Positions 21,838 to 31,674 of a stretch of 64,000 bases of DNA are shown in pieces. The notes beneath the pieces are model-generated. The model had not been told where the DNA came from. It searched no databases and saw only the letters and a program-made list of their open reading frames with translations. The stretch's first letter is position 1. Each line of letters opens with the position of its first letter. Position numbers and translations under genes: made by a program. This DNA comes from Bacillus sp. AZ43 (GTDB lineage: Bacteria > Actinomycetota > Actinomycetes > Mycobacteriales > Geodermatophilaceae), in NCBI GenBank assembly GCA_004570425.1, contig SPQJ01000011.1, positions 1 through 64,000 on the forward strand, in the 5' to 3' direction.

Positions 21838-22620
21838 ATGACCGACACCACCCGCGACCCGATCCTCGCCGTCCGTCCCGGCGACGGCTGGCTGGTCACC
21901 GTCGCGCACCCGGACGACGAGACCTTCGGCTGCGGATCGGTCATCGCCCGGGCCGCCACCCTGGGCGCCGAGGTGACCGTGGTCTGCGCGACCCGCGGCG
22001 AGGCGGGCGAGACGGTGCCGGGCTCCGTCGGGGACGGCGACCTCGGCGCGGTGCGGGAGGGCGAGCTCCGCCGCGCCGCCGCCCGGCTGGGTGTCGCGCG
22101 GATCGAGCTGCTCGGCTACCGGGACTCCGGCTTCGACGGCGAGCCGCCCGCGGGGTCGCTGTGCGCGGCGCCGGTGGCGGAGGTGGCCGGCCACCTGGAG
22201 CGGCTGCTCCGCGACGCACGCCCCGCGGTGGTGCTCACCCTCGACGGCAGCGACGGCCACCGCGACCACCTGCACGTGGGCGCCGCGACGCGCGCGGCGC
22301 TGGCCCGCCTGGACGGACCACCCCCGGTGCTCGCCGAGCACTGCCTGCCCAACAGCCTGCTCCGCCGGTGGCTCGACGAGATGCGCGCGGTGCGGCCGGA
22401 CACCGCGTACCACTCGCTCGACCCGGCGGCGCTCGGCCGCTCGGACGCCGAGATCACCGACGTCCTCGACACCTCCGCCGTCCTCGGGCTCCGGGAGGCG
22501 GCCATCGCCGAGCACCGGTCGCAGGTCTCTCCGTTCGAGGGGCTCAGCGACGCGCTCCGGCGCGCGTTCCTCACCACCGACCACCTCGCCCGCGTGCACC
22601 TCGTCGCGCACTCGCGGTAG
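21838..22620 (+). CDS. LmbE/PIG-L family zinc deacetylase
   Basis: 260 residues. Zinc-binding AHPDDE at 23-28 and a second ligand region DGHRDHLH with His141 and His144. The family removes acetyl groups from GlcNAc-type substrates (for example MshB in mycothiol synthesis, or bacillithiol and antibiotic enzymes); the substrate cannot be read from the sequence. ATG at 21838 has CAGGAA 9 nt upstream. 35 nt after pgl and on the same strand, so it may be read with the pentose phosphate operon. A functional link is not evident. Confidence 0.85.
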   Translation: MTDTTRDPILAVRPGDGWLVTVAHPDDETFGCGSVIARAATLGAEVTVVCATRGEAGETVPGSVGDGDLGAVREGELRRAAARLGVARIELLGYRDSGFDGEPPAGSLCAAPVAEVAGHLERLLRDARPAVVLTLDGSDGHRDHLHVGAATRAALARLDGPPPVLAEHCLPNSLLRRWLDEMRAVRPDTAYHSLDPAALGRSDAEITDVLDTSAVLGLREAAIAEHRSQVSPFEGLSDALRRAFLTTDHLARVHLVAHSR

Positions 22621-22626
22621 CGACCG

Positions 22627-22650
22627 ACCGGGGGCGGCGGCCGTCCCGGT
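22627..22650 (+). terminator. Hairpin after the deacetylase gene
   Basis: ACCGGG and CCCGGT arms (with further partial pairing inside), 6 nt after the stop at 22620. No U-tract; moderate support. Confidence 0.35.
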
Positions 22651-22735
22651 ATCCGCGCGTCGGCCGGTCGCCCTCCTCCGGGTGGCCCGCGGCAGGCTGC
22701 CGCACAGCCTGGACCCGTCCCCTCAGGAGCGCCCG

Positions 22736-22924
22736 ATGTCCGCCGACCACGTGACAGTCCGCGAGCGGTCGACCGTGCCGGCACCGCGCACGGCAGCAGA
22801 GCAGGACCTGCCGTGGACGGAGCCGTCGTCCCCGAGGGGTCGGAGGCCGCGATCGGAGTACTGGGACGTGGCCACCGCCCGGTGGACCAGCCGGCCGGCC
22901 CCGACCGGCCCCCGGGCGACCTGA
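22736..22924 (+). CDS. Small basic hypothetical protein, 62 residues
   Basis: Pro/Arg/Ser/Thr-rich, predicted disordered and basic, with one conserved-looking patch RSEYWDVATARWTSRP near the C-terminus. No membrane segment. Not recognised. Support comes from a strong AGGAG ribosome-binding site 6 nt before the ATG. Its stop lies 4 nt from the convergent rbpA stop, with no terminator between, so the two transcripts should overlap at their 3' ends. It could be lineage-specific or spurious. Confidence 0.45.
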   Translation: MSADHVTVRERSTVPAPRTAAEQDLPWTEPSSPRGRRPRSEYWDVATARWTSRPAPTGPRAT

Positions 22925-22928
22925 GGCG

Positions 22929-23270
22929 TCAGGCCCCGCGGCGCTGGTGCAGCCGGGTCAGGGCCTCCTCGAGGAGGGCATTGCCGTCGGCGTCGCTGCG
23001 CCGCTCGCGCACGTACGCCAGATGGGTCTTGTACGGCTCGGTCCGCGGTGCCGGCGGCGGGTTCTGCGCGTCCTGGCCGGCCGGCAGCCCGCAGCGCGGG
23101 CAGTCCCACAGCTCGGGGACGTCGGCGTCGGTGGCGAACGCCACCCGCGTCTCGTGCCGGTTCGCGCACCAGAACGCGATGCGATTGCGCGGCGCCGCCT
23201 CGCCGCGCTCGGCCTCACCCATCGGACCTGCTCCGACCCGGGTGCCCCGGATCGCGTTGCCACCAGCCAC
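22929..23270 (-). CDS. rbpA: RbpA, RNA polymerase-binding protein
   Basis: 113 residues. Zinc-type core with Cys35, His39, Cys57 and Cys60 (CANRH...CPRC), the basic linker KTHLAYVRERRS (81-92) and the C-terminal sigma-interaction helix ALLEEALTRLHQRR. RbpA is an actinobacterial factor that binds RNA polymerase with the principal sigma factor and stimulates initiation. GTG start at 23270 (MAGGNAIRG), which matches the usual N-terminal MAxGNAIRG sequence. About 50 nt of leader after a -10-like TAGACT. Confidence 0.96.
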   Translation of the reverse strand: MAGGNAIRGTRVGAGPMGEAERGEAAPRNRIAFWCANRHETRVAFATDADVPELWDCPRCGLPAGQDAQNPPPAPRTEPYKTHLAYVRERRSDADGNALLEEALTRLHQRRGA

Positions 23271-23319
23271 GAGCGCCCCCTGCGTCTTGGGTTCGTGCGG
23301 CAGATCACGCCGCGGACGC

Positions 23320-23345
23320 AGTCTAGGGCCCCGAGAGCCGATTCC
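23320..23345 (-). promoter_or_regulatory. rbpA promoter candidate
   Basis: On the minus strand GGAAT (23345-23341) lies 15 nt before TAGACT (23325-23320). TAGACT suits the housekeeping sigma factor. GGAAT resembles the -35 of SigR-type promoters, which are known to drive rbpA in Streptomyces, but the matching GTT is not at the expected place. Confidence 0.35.
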
Positions 23346-23382
23346 CGGTCACGATTTCGCCCCGAAGGTGACGGACCGGAGC

Positions 23383-23425
23383 GGCTCCCTCGCAGGGACC
23401 CGCGCCGAGCGGAGCGAGGGGGTCC
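23383..23425 (-). terminator. 3'-end hairpin family, copy after secG
   Basis: Four nt after the secG stop. Minus-strand arm 23425-23414 (GGACCCCCTCGC) pairs with 23393-23383 (GCGAGGGAGCC); seven contiguous pairs plus a closing GG/CC with the characteristic unpaired A. Loop core GCTCGGCGCGGGTCCCT is shared with the other copies. Confidence 0.6.
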
Positions 23426-23429
23426 TTCT

Positions 23430-23663
23430 TCAGTTCACCTTGAGCAGGATGCCGAGCCCGACGATGCAGACCGTCCAGATGAGCGCCGTGAACACGGTCA
23501 GCCGGTTGAGGTTCTTCTCGACGACCGAGGAGCCGCTCAGCGACGACGAGACCGCGCCGCCGAACATGGAGGACAGACCGCCGCCCTTGCCGCGGTGCAG
23601 CAGGATGAGCACCACGAGGAGCGTGCTGGTGAGCACCAGCAGCACGTTGAGGACCAGCTCCAT
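23430..23663 (-). CDS. secG: SecG, preprotein translocase subunit
   Basis: 77 residues. Two hydrophobic helices (about 3-21 and 53-74) flank the conserved cytoplasmic loop LLHRGKGGGLSSMFGG. SecG belongs to the SecYEG channel in the plasma membrane. ATG start with GGAGAAG upstream. In many actinobacteria secG directly follows tpiA; here a substrate-binding protein gene is inserted between the two. Confidence 0.95.
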   Translation of the reverse strand: MELVLNVLLVLTSTLLVVLILLHRGKGGGLSSMFGGAVSSSLSGSSVVEKNLNRLTVFTALIWTVCIVGLGILLKVN

Positions 23664-23719
23664 GACGACTTCTCCAAGGTGGGCGGCCGGCTGACGACAC
23701 CGGGCTCTGACCTCCGAGC

Positions 23720-25495
23720 CTAACGGACGCCGGCGGTCGCCAGGTCGTAGCCGGCGTACGGGCGCATCACGAGGCCGTTGCGCAGCCGCTGACCGGCCAG
23801 CAGCTGGACACGGGATTCGACCAGCGGCACGTACACCGATGCCGCCTCCACCGCGCCCACGACCTCCCGCCAGGCCGCCGGCTCCCCCGCCGCGCGGGCC
23901 GCGTCGACGAGAGCGATCACCTCGGGGTCGTCGAGTCGGGCGTAGTTGGTGTTGCCCACCGAGCGGATCGCCCGGCCGTCCACCAGCGGCGCGAGGAACG
24001 AGCCCGCCGTCGGGAAGTCCGCCGTCCAGGTCGCGAGGATAATCCCGAAGCCGTTGGCGGCCACGCTGTCCGGGCTGCCGACGTCGGTGGCGTAGAAGTT
24101 GCCCGCGCTCAGCGGCCGGATCTCCGCCTGGATGCCGACCTCGGCCAGCTGTGCGGCGACCTCCTCGGCGACCGCGACGCTGGGCGGGGTGTCGGGGACG
24201 GCGAGGACCGTGCTGAAGCCGTCGGGGAACCCGCACGCCTCCAGCGAGGCCCGTGCCCGGTCGAGGTCGGGCCGTCGGTCGGCGTCCTCGGGGCCGCCGG
24301 CGAGCCCGCGGGGCCAGAGCACCGATCGGCGGACCGCGTTCACCGCGCCGAGCTCCTGCTGCACACCCGCTCGGTCGACCACCGCCGCGACCGCGGCCCG
24401 GCAGTCGGCGTTGTTCATGGGGGCGACATCCGTGGGCAGGGCCAGCAGCCGCAGGGAGCCGGTGGTCAGGTCGTCGAGCCGGTCGCGTACGGGGTGGTCC
24501 TCGTCCCCCGCCAGCCGGGCCGTCGTCGGCGACTGGATCCCGGTTCCGGTGATGTCGACGTCTGCCGAGCCGGCCAGCAGCGCCTGGTCGCGCTCCACGC
24601 CGTTGAGGTCGGTGCGGACGACGACCCGGTCGGGCAGCGCCGTGCGGACGGGGTCGGTGTCCGGGTTCCACTGGGGGTTGCGCTCGAGCAGGATCCCGGT
24701 CGCCGGGTCGACCGAGGTGATCGCGTAGGGCCCCGACGAGACCGGGTCGCGCCCGTAGTCGGCGCCGGTGTCGGCCTCGGCCGGCACCGGGCTGCTCGAC
24801 GGGAGCGCCATCACGTACGGGAAGTCCGGCTGCGGGGCGCGGAGGCGGAAGATGATCGTCCGCTCGTCCGGTGTCTCGACCGAGGTGAGGTCGGGGTCGT
24901 CCTCCTCCCGCGAGAAGGGCCCCGGGTAGGGGTTCGCGGGATCGTCGAGCAGGTCGACGACGTAGGTGGGCCCGCCGACGACGACGTCCGAGGCGAACGA
25001 CCGCTGGATGCCGTACTTCACGTCCTGGGCGGTGATCGGCCGGCCGTTCTCGAACGTCACGCCCTCGCGCAGGGTGAACGTCCAGCTCAGCCCGTCCTCC
25101 GACGGCGTCCCGAGGTCGGTCGCCAGGTCGGGCACCAGCTCGGTCGTGGCCCCCGGCTCCGAGTCGTAGGTGACCAGCGTGCGGGTGTAGAGCCGCATCA
25201 GGTTCCACACACCGGGCAGGTAGGAGCGCTGCGGATCGAGGCTGTCGATCTCGTCCGACACGACCCGCAGGGTGTCGCCGGTCGCCGTCGACGGGGCGCG
25301 GACGCCGTCGATCCCGGCGTCCGGCTCGCCCTCGACGACCGGGACGTCGGCCCGCCCGCCGGACCCGCCACCGCAGCTGACGGCGATGACGACGACGAGC
25401 AGCACGACCGCCGCCCCCGCGAGGAGGCGGCGGCGCGGCATGCCGCGGGCCCAGGCGGGGAGCCGGTCGCTCAACCGGTCGAGGGTGCTCGCCAC
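23720..25495 (-). CDS. ABC transporter substrate-binding lipoprotein (peptide/nickel-type, SBP family 5)
   Basis: 591 residues. N-terminal positively charged region, hydrophobic helix (about 24-39) and a lipobox ending at Cys41 (IAVSC), then a Gly/Ser linker. The mature part has the SBP_bac_5 pattern: [23 protein letters not shown]...[37 protein letters not shown] and [11 protein letters not shown]. It should bind peptides or similar solutes on the outer face of the membrane. No permease or ATPase gene is nearby, so it is an orphan. GTG at 25495 keeps the start 49 nt clear of the tpiA stop. An upstream start would overlap tpiA. Confidence 0.88.
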   Translation of the reverse strand: MASTLDRLSDRLPAWARGMPRRRLLAGAAVVLLVVVIAVSCGGGSGGRADVPVVEGEPDAGIDGVRAPSTATGDTLRVVSDEIDSLDPQRSYLPGVWNLMRLYTRTLVTYDSEPGATTELVPDLATDLGTPSEDGLSWTFTLREGVTFENGRPITAQDVKYGIQRSFASDVVVGGPTYVVDLLDDPANPYPGPFSREEDDPDLTSVETPDERTIIFRLRAPQPDFPYVMALPSSSPVPAEADTGADYGRDPVSSGPYAITSVDPATGILLERNPQWNPDTDPVRTALPDRVVVRTDLNGVERDQALLAGSADVDITGTGIQSPTTARLAGDEDHPVRDRLDDLTTGSLRLLALPTDVAPMNNADCRAAVAAVVDRAGVQQELGAVNAVRRSVLWPRGLAGGPEDADRRPDLDRARASLEACGFPDGFSTVLAVPDTPPSVAVAEEVAAQLAEVGIQAEIRPLSAGNFYATDVGSPDSVAANGFGIILATWTADFPTAGSFLAPLVDGRAIRSVGNTNYARLDDPEVIALVDAARAAGEPAAWREVVGAVEAASVYVPLVESRVQLLAGQRLRNGLVMRPYAGYDLATAGVR

Positions 25496-25544
25496 TGGCT
25501 GCTGCCCGCCCCCACCCCGTGTCCGGCCGACGGCGGCAGCGGCC

Positions 25545-26369
25545 TCAGCTGCCGTCGGCGGCGATCCGACAGATCTGCGCGAACTCGTCGGCGTCCAGGC
25601 TGGCGCCGCCCACGAGTGCACCGTCGATGTCCGGCCCGGCCAGGATCCCGGCCGTGCTCGCGGCCTTCACCGACCCCCCGTAGAGGATACGGACGGATGC
25701 GGCCGTCTCCGGGCCGAACCGCTCGGCGAGCCGCGCGCGAAGTGCGCCGCACACCTCCTGGGCGTCCTCGGGGGTGGCCACCTCGCCGGTGCCGATCGCC
25801 CAGACCGGCTCGTAGGCGATCACCAGGCCGGCGACCTGCTCGGCGGTCAGCCCGTCGAGCGAGCCGTCGAGCTGGGTGGTGCAGAAGTCGACGTGCTCCC
25901 CGGCGCGGCGGACGTCGAGCCCCTCCCCCACGCAGACGATCGGCACGATCCCGTGCCGCAGCGCGGCCTGCGCCTTGGCGGCGACGACCGCGTCGTCCTC
26001 GGCGTGCATCGCCCGCCGCTCGGAGTGGCCGACGGTGACGTACTGGCAGGCCAGGGCCGACAGCATGGGGCCGCTCACCTCGCCGGTGTAGGCGCCCGAG
26101 TCGTGCACCGACACGTCCTGGGCGCCGAAGCCCACGGAGAGCTTGTCGCCGGTGACGAGGGTCTGCACGCTGCGCAGCGCGGTGAACGGCGGCAGGACGA
26201 CGACCTCGACGGTGTCCAGGACCGGCCCGGGCACGGTGAAGGCGAGCTTCTGCACCAGGCCGATGGCCTCGAGGTGGGTCAGGTTCATCTTCCAGTTGCC
26301 GGCGATCAGCGTCCGCCGGTCCTCGCCCTGGAAGGCCCCCCGCCGGGGAGCGGACTCCTTGCGCGCCAT
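25545..26369 (-). CDS. tpiA: Triosephosphate isomerase
   Basis: 274 residues. Active-site Asn25 and Lys27 (GNWKMN), His115 (VGHSERR) and Glu187 ([11 protein letters not shown]), then [10 protein letters not shown] near the C-terminus. The N-terminus has about 13 extra residues ([13 protein letters not shown]) before the family start. ATG shares one base with the pgk stop (TGATG). Interconverts dihydroxyacetone phosphate and glyceraldehyde 3-phosphate. Confidence 0.96.
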   Translation of the reverse strand: MARKESAPRRGAFQGEDRRTLIAGNWKMNLTHLEAIGLVQKLAFTVPGPVLDTVEVVVLPPFTALRSVQTLVTGDKLSVGFGAQDVSVHDSGAYTGEVSGPMLSALACQYVTVGHSERRAMHAEDDAVVAAKAQAALRHGIVPIVCVGEGLDVRRAGEHVDFCTTQLDGSLDGLTAEQVAGLVIAYEPVWAIGTGEVATPEDAQEVCGALRARLAERFGPETAASVRILYGGSVKAASTAGILAGPDIDGALVGGASLDADEFAQICRIAADGS

Positions 26370-27574
26370 CACTGCCCCGATCCGTCGGTGAGCACCGTCA
26401 GGCCCGGGAGCTCCCGGCCCTCCAGGTACTCCAGGGAGGCACCGCCGCCGGTGCTGATGTGCCCGTAGGAGGCCTCGTCGAGGCCGAGCTGCCGCACGGC
26501 GGCGGCGGAGTCGCCACCGCCGACGACGGACAGTCCCGCGACGGCGCCGACCGCCTGCGCGACCCCCCGGGTGCCGTCCTGGAACGGGGCCAGCTCGAAC
26601 ACGCCCATGGGGCCGTTCCAGAAGACCGTGCGGGCGTCGCCCAGCGTGGTGCCGAACAGCTCGACGGTCCGCGGGCCGACGTCGAGACCCATCTGGTCGT
26701 CGGGGATCCGGTCGACCGCCACCGTCGTGGTCGGGACGTCGGCGCTGAACTCCGGCGCGCAGACGACGTCGACCGGCAGCACGATGCGGTCGCCGGCCTC
26801 GGCCAGGAGCCGGCGGCAGGTGTCGACCTGGTCGGCCTCCAGCAGCGACTTCCCGACCCCGTGGCCCTGGGCGGCGAGGAAGGTGAAGCACATGCCGCCG
26901 CCGACGAGCAGGCGGTCGACCTTGGGCAGGAGCGCCTCGATGACGGCGAGCTTGTCACTGACCTTGGAGCCGCCGAGGACGACGACGTAGGGCCGCTCGG
27001 GGTCGGCGGTCAGCCGGGTGAGGACGTCGAGCTCGCGGGCGACCAGCCGGCCGGCGTAGTGCGGCAGCCGCTGCGCCACGTCGAAGACCGAGGCGTGCTT
27101 GCGGTGCACGGCGCCGAACGCGTCGTCGACGTAGACGTCGGCCAGGGCGGCGAACCGGTCGGCCAGCTCGCCGCGCTCGGCGTCGTCCTTCGACGTCTCG
27201 GCGGCCTCGAAGCGGACGTTCTCCAGCAGGAGGACGTCGCCGTCACCGAGGGCGCCGGCCCGGGCACGCGCGTCCTCGCCGGCGACGTCGCCGGCGAGCG
27301 GGACGTCGGTGCCGAGCAGCTCGCCCAGGCGCGCGGCGACCGGCGCGAGGGAGAACTGCGGGTCCGGGGCCCCCTTCGGCCGGCCCAGGTGGGCCGACAC
27401 GATCACCCGGGCGCCGGCGTCGCGCAGCGCCTGCAGCGTGGGCAGGCTCGCGCGGATCCGGCCGTCGTCGGTGATCTCGCGGGTGGACTTGTCGAGCGGG
27501 ACGTTCAGGTCGGCGCGCAGGAACACGCGCCGACCCGAGACGCCCTCGGCGAGGAGGTCGTCGAGTGAGCGCAT
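26369..27574 (-). CDS. pgk: Phosphoglycerate kinase
   Basis: 401 residues. N-terminal substrate-binding RADLNVPLD (about 20-28), [10 protein letters not shown] (about 57-66), LLENVRFE (about 109-116), the hinge and nucleotide-binding [11 protein letters not shown] (about 198-208) and the C-terminal [13 protein letters not shown] 2 nt after the gap stop; overlaps tpiA by one base. Middle gene of the gap-pgk-tpiA operon. Confidence 0.96.
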   Translation of the reverse strand: MRSLDDLLAEGVSGRRVFLRADLNVPLDKSTREITDDGRIRASLPTLQALRDAGARVIVSAHLGRPKGAPDPQFSLAPVAARLGELLGTDVPLAGDVAGEDARARAGALGDGDVLLLENVRFEAAETSKDDAERGELADRFAALADVYVDDAFGAVHRKHASVFDVAQRLPHYAGRLVARELDVLTRLTADPERPYVVVLGGSKVSDKLAVIEALLPKVDRLLVGGGMCFTFLAAQGHGVGKSLLEADQVDTCRRLLAEAGDRIVLPVDVVCAPEFSADVPTTTVAVDRIPDDQMGLDVGPRTVELFGTTLGDARTVFWNGPMGVFELAPFQDGTRGVAQAVGAVAGLSVVGGGDSAAAVRQLGLDEASYGHISTGGGASLEYLEGRELPGLTVLTDGSGQ

Positions 27575-27576
27575 CG

Positions 27577-28650
<1,074 letters not shown>

Positions 28651-28660
28651 CTATCGGGAA

Positions 28661-28719
28661 AAGGACAGCCCTTCCCCCCGCCCCTCGCAGGCTCGGCGAC
28701 GGCCCCTGAAGGGCGCCTT
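28661..28719. terminator. 3'-end hairpin family, inverted copy after whiA
   Basis: Arms AAGGACAGCCCTTC (28661-28674) and GAAGGGCGCCTT (28708-28719) pair over 11 bp with an internal bulge; the loop holds CCTCGCAGGCTCGGCG. It overlaps the whiA stop codon. Relative to whiA it is in the opposite orientation to the copies after ctaB, secG and uvrB, but still at a gene 3' end. Confidence 0.55.
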
Positions 28720-29698
28720 ACTGGGCGAGCATGTCGTCGGTGACCACGGACTCCGTGTCCGGGATCCCGAGGTCCTTCGCTCGCTTGTCGGCCATCGCCA
28801 GGAGGCGGCGGATGCGACCGGCGACGGCGTCCTTGGTCATCGGCGGGTCGGCACGCTGGCCGAGCTCCTCCAGCGACGCCTGGCCGTACTCCAGGCGCAG
28901 CCGGCCGGCGACCAGCAGGTGCTCGGGGGCGTCGTTGGCGAGGATCTCCAGCGCACGCTCCACCCGGGCGCTCGCGGCGACCGCGGCGCGGGCCGAGCGG
29001 CGCAGGTTGGCGTCGTCGAAGTTGGCCAGGCGGTTGGCCGTCGCCCGGACCTCGCGGCGCATCCGCCGCTCCTCCCAGGCCAGGACGGCGTCGTGCGCGC
29101 CCATGCGGGTCAGCAGTGCGCTGATGGCGTCGCCGTCCCGGATGACGACCCGGTCCGCGCCGCGCACCTCGCGCGCCTTGGCCGGGATGCCCAGCCGGCG
29201 GGCCGCACCCACCAGCGCCATCGCCGCCTCGGGACCGGGGCAGGTGACCTCCAGGGACGACGAACGCCCGGGCTCGGTCAGCGAGCCGTGCGCGAGGAAC
29301 GCGCCGCGCCAGGCCGCCTCGGCGTCGTTGATGCCGCCGGAGACGACCGCCGGCGGCAGCCCCCGCACCGGACGCCCGCGCTGGTCGACCAGGCCGGTCT
29401 GGCGGGCCAGACCCTCGCCGTGCTTGGCGATCCGCACGAGGTACCGGACCCCCCGGCGGATGTTGCCGCCGGCCAGCACGCTCACGCCGCTGGTGTAGCC
29501 GTAGACCTCGCTGATGTCGCGGCGCAGCCGGCGAGCCACCGAGCCCGTGTCGAGCTCGGCCTCGATGACCACCCGGCCGCCCACGATGTGCAGACCACCC
29601 GAGAAGCGCAGCAGCGCCGTCACCTCCGCCTTGCGCTCGGAGGTCTTCGTGCACTCAACCCGTGAGAGCTCGTCCTTGACCATTGCGGTCATCGCCAT
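28718..29698 (-). CDS. whiA: WhiA, sporulation/cell-division transcriptional regulator
   Basis: 326 residues. N-terminal LAGLIDADG-like (homing endonuclease-derived) domain, seen in [31 protein letters not shown], then a C-terminal helix-turn-helix ([30 protein letters not shown]). WhiA acts with WhiB to activate division and sporulation genes in Streptomyces and is conserved in Gram-positives. ATG at 29698 gives the canonical [11 protein letters not shown]. Same-strand neighbour of yvcK, rapZ and uvrC, the usual order. Confidence 0.95.
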   Translation of the reverse strand: MAMTAMVKDELSRVECTKTSERKAEVTALLRFSGGLHIVGGRVVIEAELDTGSVARRLRRDISEVYGYTSGVSVLAGGNIRRGVRYLVRIAKHGEGLARQTGLVDQRGRPVRGLPPAVVSGGINDAEAAWRGAFLAHGSLTEPGRSSSLEVTCPGPEAAMALVGAARRLGIPAKAREVRGADRVVIRDGDAISALLTRMGAHDAVLAWEERRMRREVRATANRLANFDDANLRRSARAAVAASARVERALEILANDAPEHLLVAGRLRLEYGQASLEELGQRADPPMTKDAVAGRIRRLLAMADKRAKDLGIPDTESVVTDDMLAQ

Positions 29699-29758
29699 GT
29701 GCGGCGTCCCCTTCCCCCTTGTACCGACCGCTCAGGATCGAGAGCTGTGATCGTCAGT

Positions 29759-29775
29759 TCCGATACCCGATCGGA
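29759..29775 (-). terminator. Small hairpin downstream of yvcK
   Basis: TCCGAT (29759-29764) and ATCGGA (29770-29775) with loop ACCCG, 13 nt after the yvcK stop and about 60 nt before the whiA start. Weak; it could also be an operator upstream of whiA. Confidence 0.3.
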
Positions 29776-29788
29776 CACCCGTACCCCC

Positions 29789-30742
29789 TCACACCCCGCC
29801 GACCACGGAGGCCAGCGCGGCGGACAGGCGCACGGGATCGTGCCGTGGTGCGCCGTCGAGCTCGGCGACCGGAGCCAGGACGAGTTCGGCGCCGCACGCA
29901 CGCACCGCAGACAGGAGACCACGGCGGTCAACCACCGAATCAGCATCAGCGATCACCGTGTGCAACGCCACTCCGCCCAGATGTGCCTGCAGGACGTTCA
30001 GGTGCTCCTCCGGAGAGAAGCCGTCCGTCTCGCCCGGCTGTGGAACCAGGTTCAGCACCACCACGACACGAGCCTGCGTGGCAGCCAGGGCTGCGCGCAA
30101 TCTGGGGACGAGGAGGTGCGGCAGAACAGAGGTGTACCAGGATCCCGGACCGAGCGAGACCACGTCGGCCGCGGCGATCGCCGCCAGGACGTCCGGGTGC
30201 ACCGGCGGGTCCGGCGGGGTCACGACGATGTCGCGCACGTGCCCGGGGGTCGCGGCGATCGCCGCCTGGCCGCGGATCCGGCGGAGGCGCTGCGGGTCGT
30301 CCGGGTCGACGCTCTCCACCTGGGCGACCAGGTCGAGCGGCACGTCGGCCATCGGCAGGACCCGCCCGCAGCAGCCCAGCAGCTCCCCCAGCTCCGCGAG
30401 CGCGCGGGCGGTGTCGCCGCCGTGCATCTCGGTGAGACCCGTGATCATCAGGTTGCCGACCGGGTGGCCCGCCAGCACGCCGCTCCCACCCAGCCGGTGC
30501 TGCAGGAGGGCGGCGAGGTCGGGGCCGCGGTCCTGGTCGCCGGCCAGGGCCGCCAGCGCCATGCGAAGGTCGCCCGGCGGCAGCACCGGCATCTCCTGCC
30601 GGATGCGCCCGGAGGACCCGCCGTCGTCCGCGACGGTGACGACGGCGGTCAGCTGGGCGGTGATCCGGCGCCAGGCGGACAGCGCCGCGGCCAGCCCGTG
30701 GCCACCGCCGAACGCGACGACCCGGGGCTCGGTGCGGCCCAC
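29789..30742 (-). CDS. yvcK: YvcK/CofD-like gluconeogenesis and cell-wall factor
   Basis: 317 residues. Starts with the nucleotide-sugar-binding VVAFGGGHGLAAAL, then TVADDGGSSGRIRQE, PPGDLRMALAAL, HPVGNLMITGL and VSLGPGSWYTSVLPHLL, all YvcK landmarks. YvcK proteins bind UDP-GlcNAc and affect carbon flow and envelope growth. The GTG start overlaps the rapZ stop by one base (TAGTG). Part of the rapZ-yvcK-whiA group. Confidence 0.94.
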   Translation of the reverse strand: MGRTEPRVVAFGGGHGLAAALSAWRRITAQLTAVVTVADDGGSSGRIRQEMPVLPPGDLRMALAALAGDQDRGPDLAALLQHRLGGSGVLAGHPVGNLMITGLTEMHGGDTARALAELGELLGCCGRVLPMADVPLDLVAQVESVDPDDPQRLRRIRGQAAIAATPGHVRDIVVTPPDPPVHPDVLAAIAAADVVSLGPGSWYTSVLPHLLVPRLRAALAATQARVVVVLNLVPQPGETDGFSPEEHLNVLQAHLGGVALHTVIADADSVVDRRGLLSAVRACGAELVLAPVAELDGAPRHDPVRLSAALASVVGGV

Positions 30743-31674
30743 TACTCGCGACCCAGGTCGCGGTGCCGGGCGGCCGCGGTGAGCCCCTCGGCAGTCAGCC
30801 GACGGGCGAACTCCTCGGCGATGGCGACGCTGCGGTGCTTGCCGCCGGTGCAGCCGACCGCGAGCGTGAGGTAGCGCTTGCCCTCGCGGCGGTACCCGGG
30901 GATGAGCAGGCGCAGCACGTCGGTGTAGCGGTCGAGGAACTCCCCCGCGTCGTCCTGGGCGAGCACGTAGGCGCTCACCTCCGGGTCCTGCCCGGTCTTG
31001 GGCCGCAGTTCCGGGATCCAGTGCGGGTTGGGCAGGAACCGTGCGTCGACGACGAGGTCGGCGTCGAGCGGCAGCCCGTACTTGAACCCGAAGCTCATGA
31101 CCGTGGCGGTGAGCGGCTGGGTGCGGCCCTCGCGGGCGAACGCGTTCTCCAGCGTGGCCCGCAGCTGGTGGACGTTGAGATCGCTGGTGTCCACCCACAG
31201 GTCGGCGTCGCCGGCGATGCCGGTGAGCAGGTTGCGCTCGGTCGTGATGCCGTCGATGAGCGTGCCGGTGCCCTGCAGAGGGTGCTCGCGCCGGTTGGAC
31301 TCGTACCGCCGCACCAGGACCTCGTCCCGGGCGTGGACGTAGATGACCCGCGGCCGGTTGCCGGCCTCGGCCAGGGTCTCGATGGCCTCCTGCAGGTCGC
31401 TGGAGAACGCGCGGCTGCGGACGTCGACCACCGCGGCGAACCGCCGGATGTCACCGCGCGCCCCGAGCTCCACCATCGGCTGGAGCAGCGCCGGCGGCAG
31501 GTTGTCGACGACGAACCAGCCGAGGTCCTCCAGGACCCGCCCGGCGCTCAGCTTCCCGGCACCGGAGAGCCCGGTGACGACGACGACCTCCAGCGGCTGG
31601 ACCTCGGTCGTGCTGGGGTCCAGGGAGGGCGGGACGTCGCTCTGCGGTCCGGCCGGGGCACTCGACGCGGTCAC
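30742..31674 (-). CDS. rapZ: RapZ/YvcJ-family nucleotide-binding protein
   Basis: 310 residues. N-terminal P-loop region [20 protein letters not shown] (34-53), then FVVDNLPP, and C-terminal [11 protein letters not shown] motif diagnostic for RapZ. Position 42, normally Ser/Thr after the P-loop Lys, is Leu. Family members bind nucleotides and, in E. coli, an sRNA or sugar nucleotide; the actinobacterial role is not settled. The first 27 residues are Ser/Pro-rich. GTG start overlapping the uvrC stop by 4 nt (GTGA). Confidence 0.93.
   Translation of the reverse strand: MTASSAPAGPQSDVPPSLDPSTTEVQPLEVVVVTGLSGAGKLSAGRVLEDLGWFVVDNLPPALLQPMVELGARGDIRRFAAVVDVRSRAFSSDLQEAIETLAEAGNRPRVIYVHARDEVLVRRYESNRREHPLQGTGTLIDGITTERNLLTGIAGDADLWVDTSDLNVHQLRATLENAFAREGRTQPLTATVMSFGFKYGLPLDADLVVDARFLPNPHWIPELRPKTGQDPEVSAYVLAQDDAGEFLDRYTDVLRLLIPGYRREGKRYLTLAVGCTGGKHRSVAIAEEFARRLTAEGLTAAARHRDLGRE

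Noticed and set aside
25496-25621. Longer N-terminus for the substrate-binding lipoprotein
   Set aside because: It would overlap the tpiA coding end and put 42 residues before an otherwise normal lipoprotein signal peptide.
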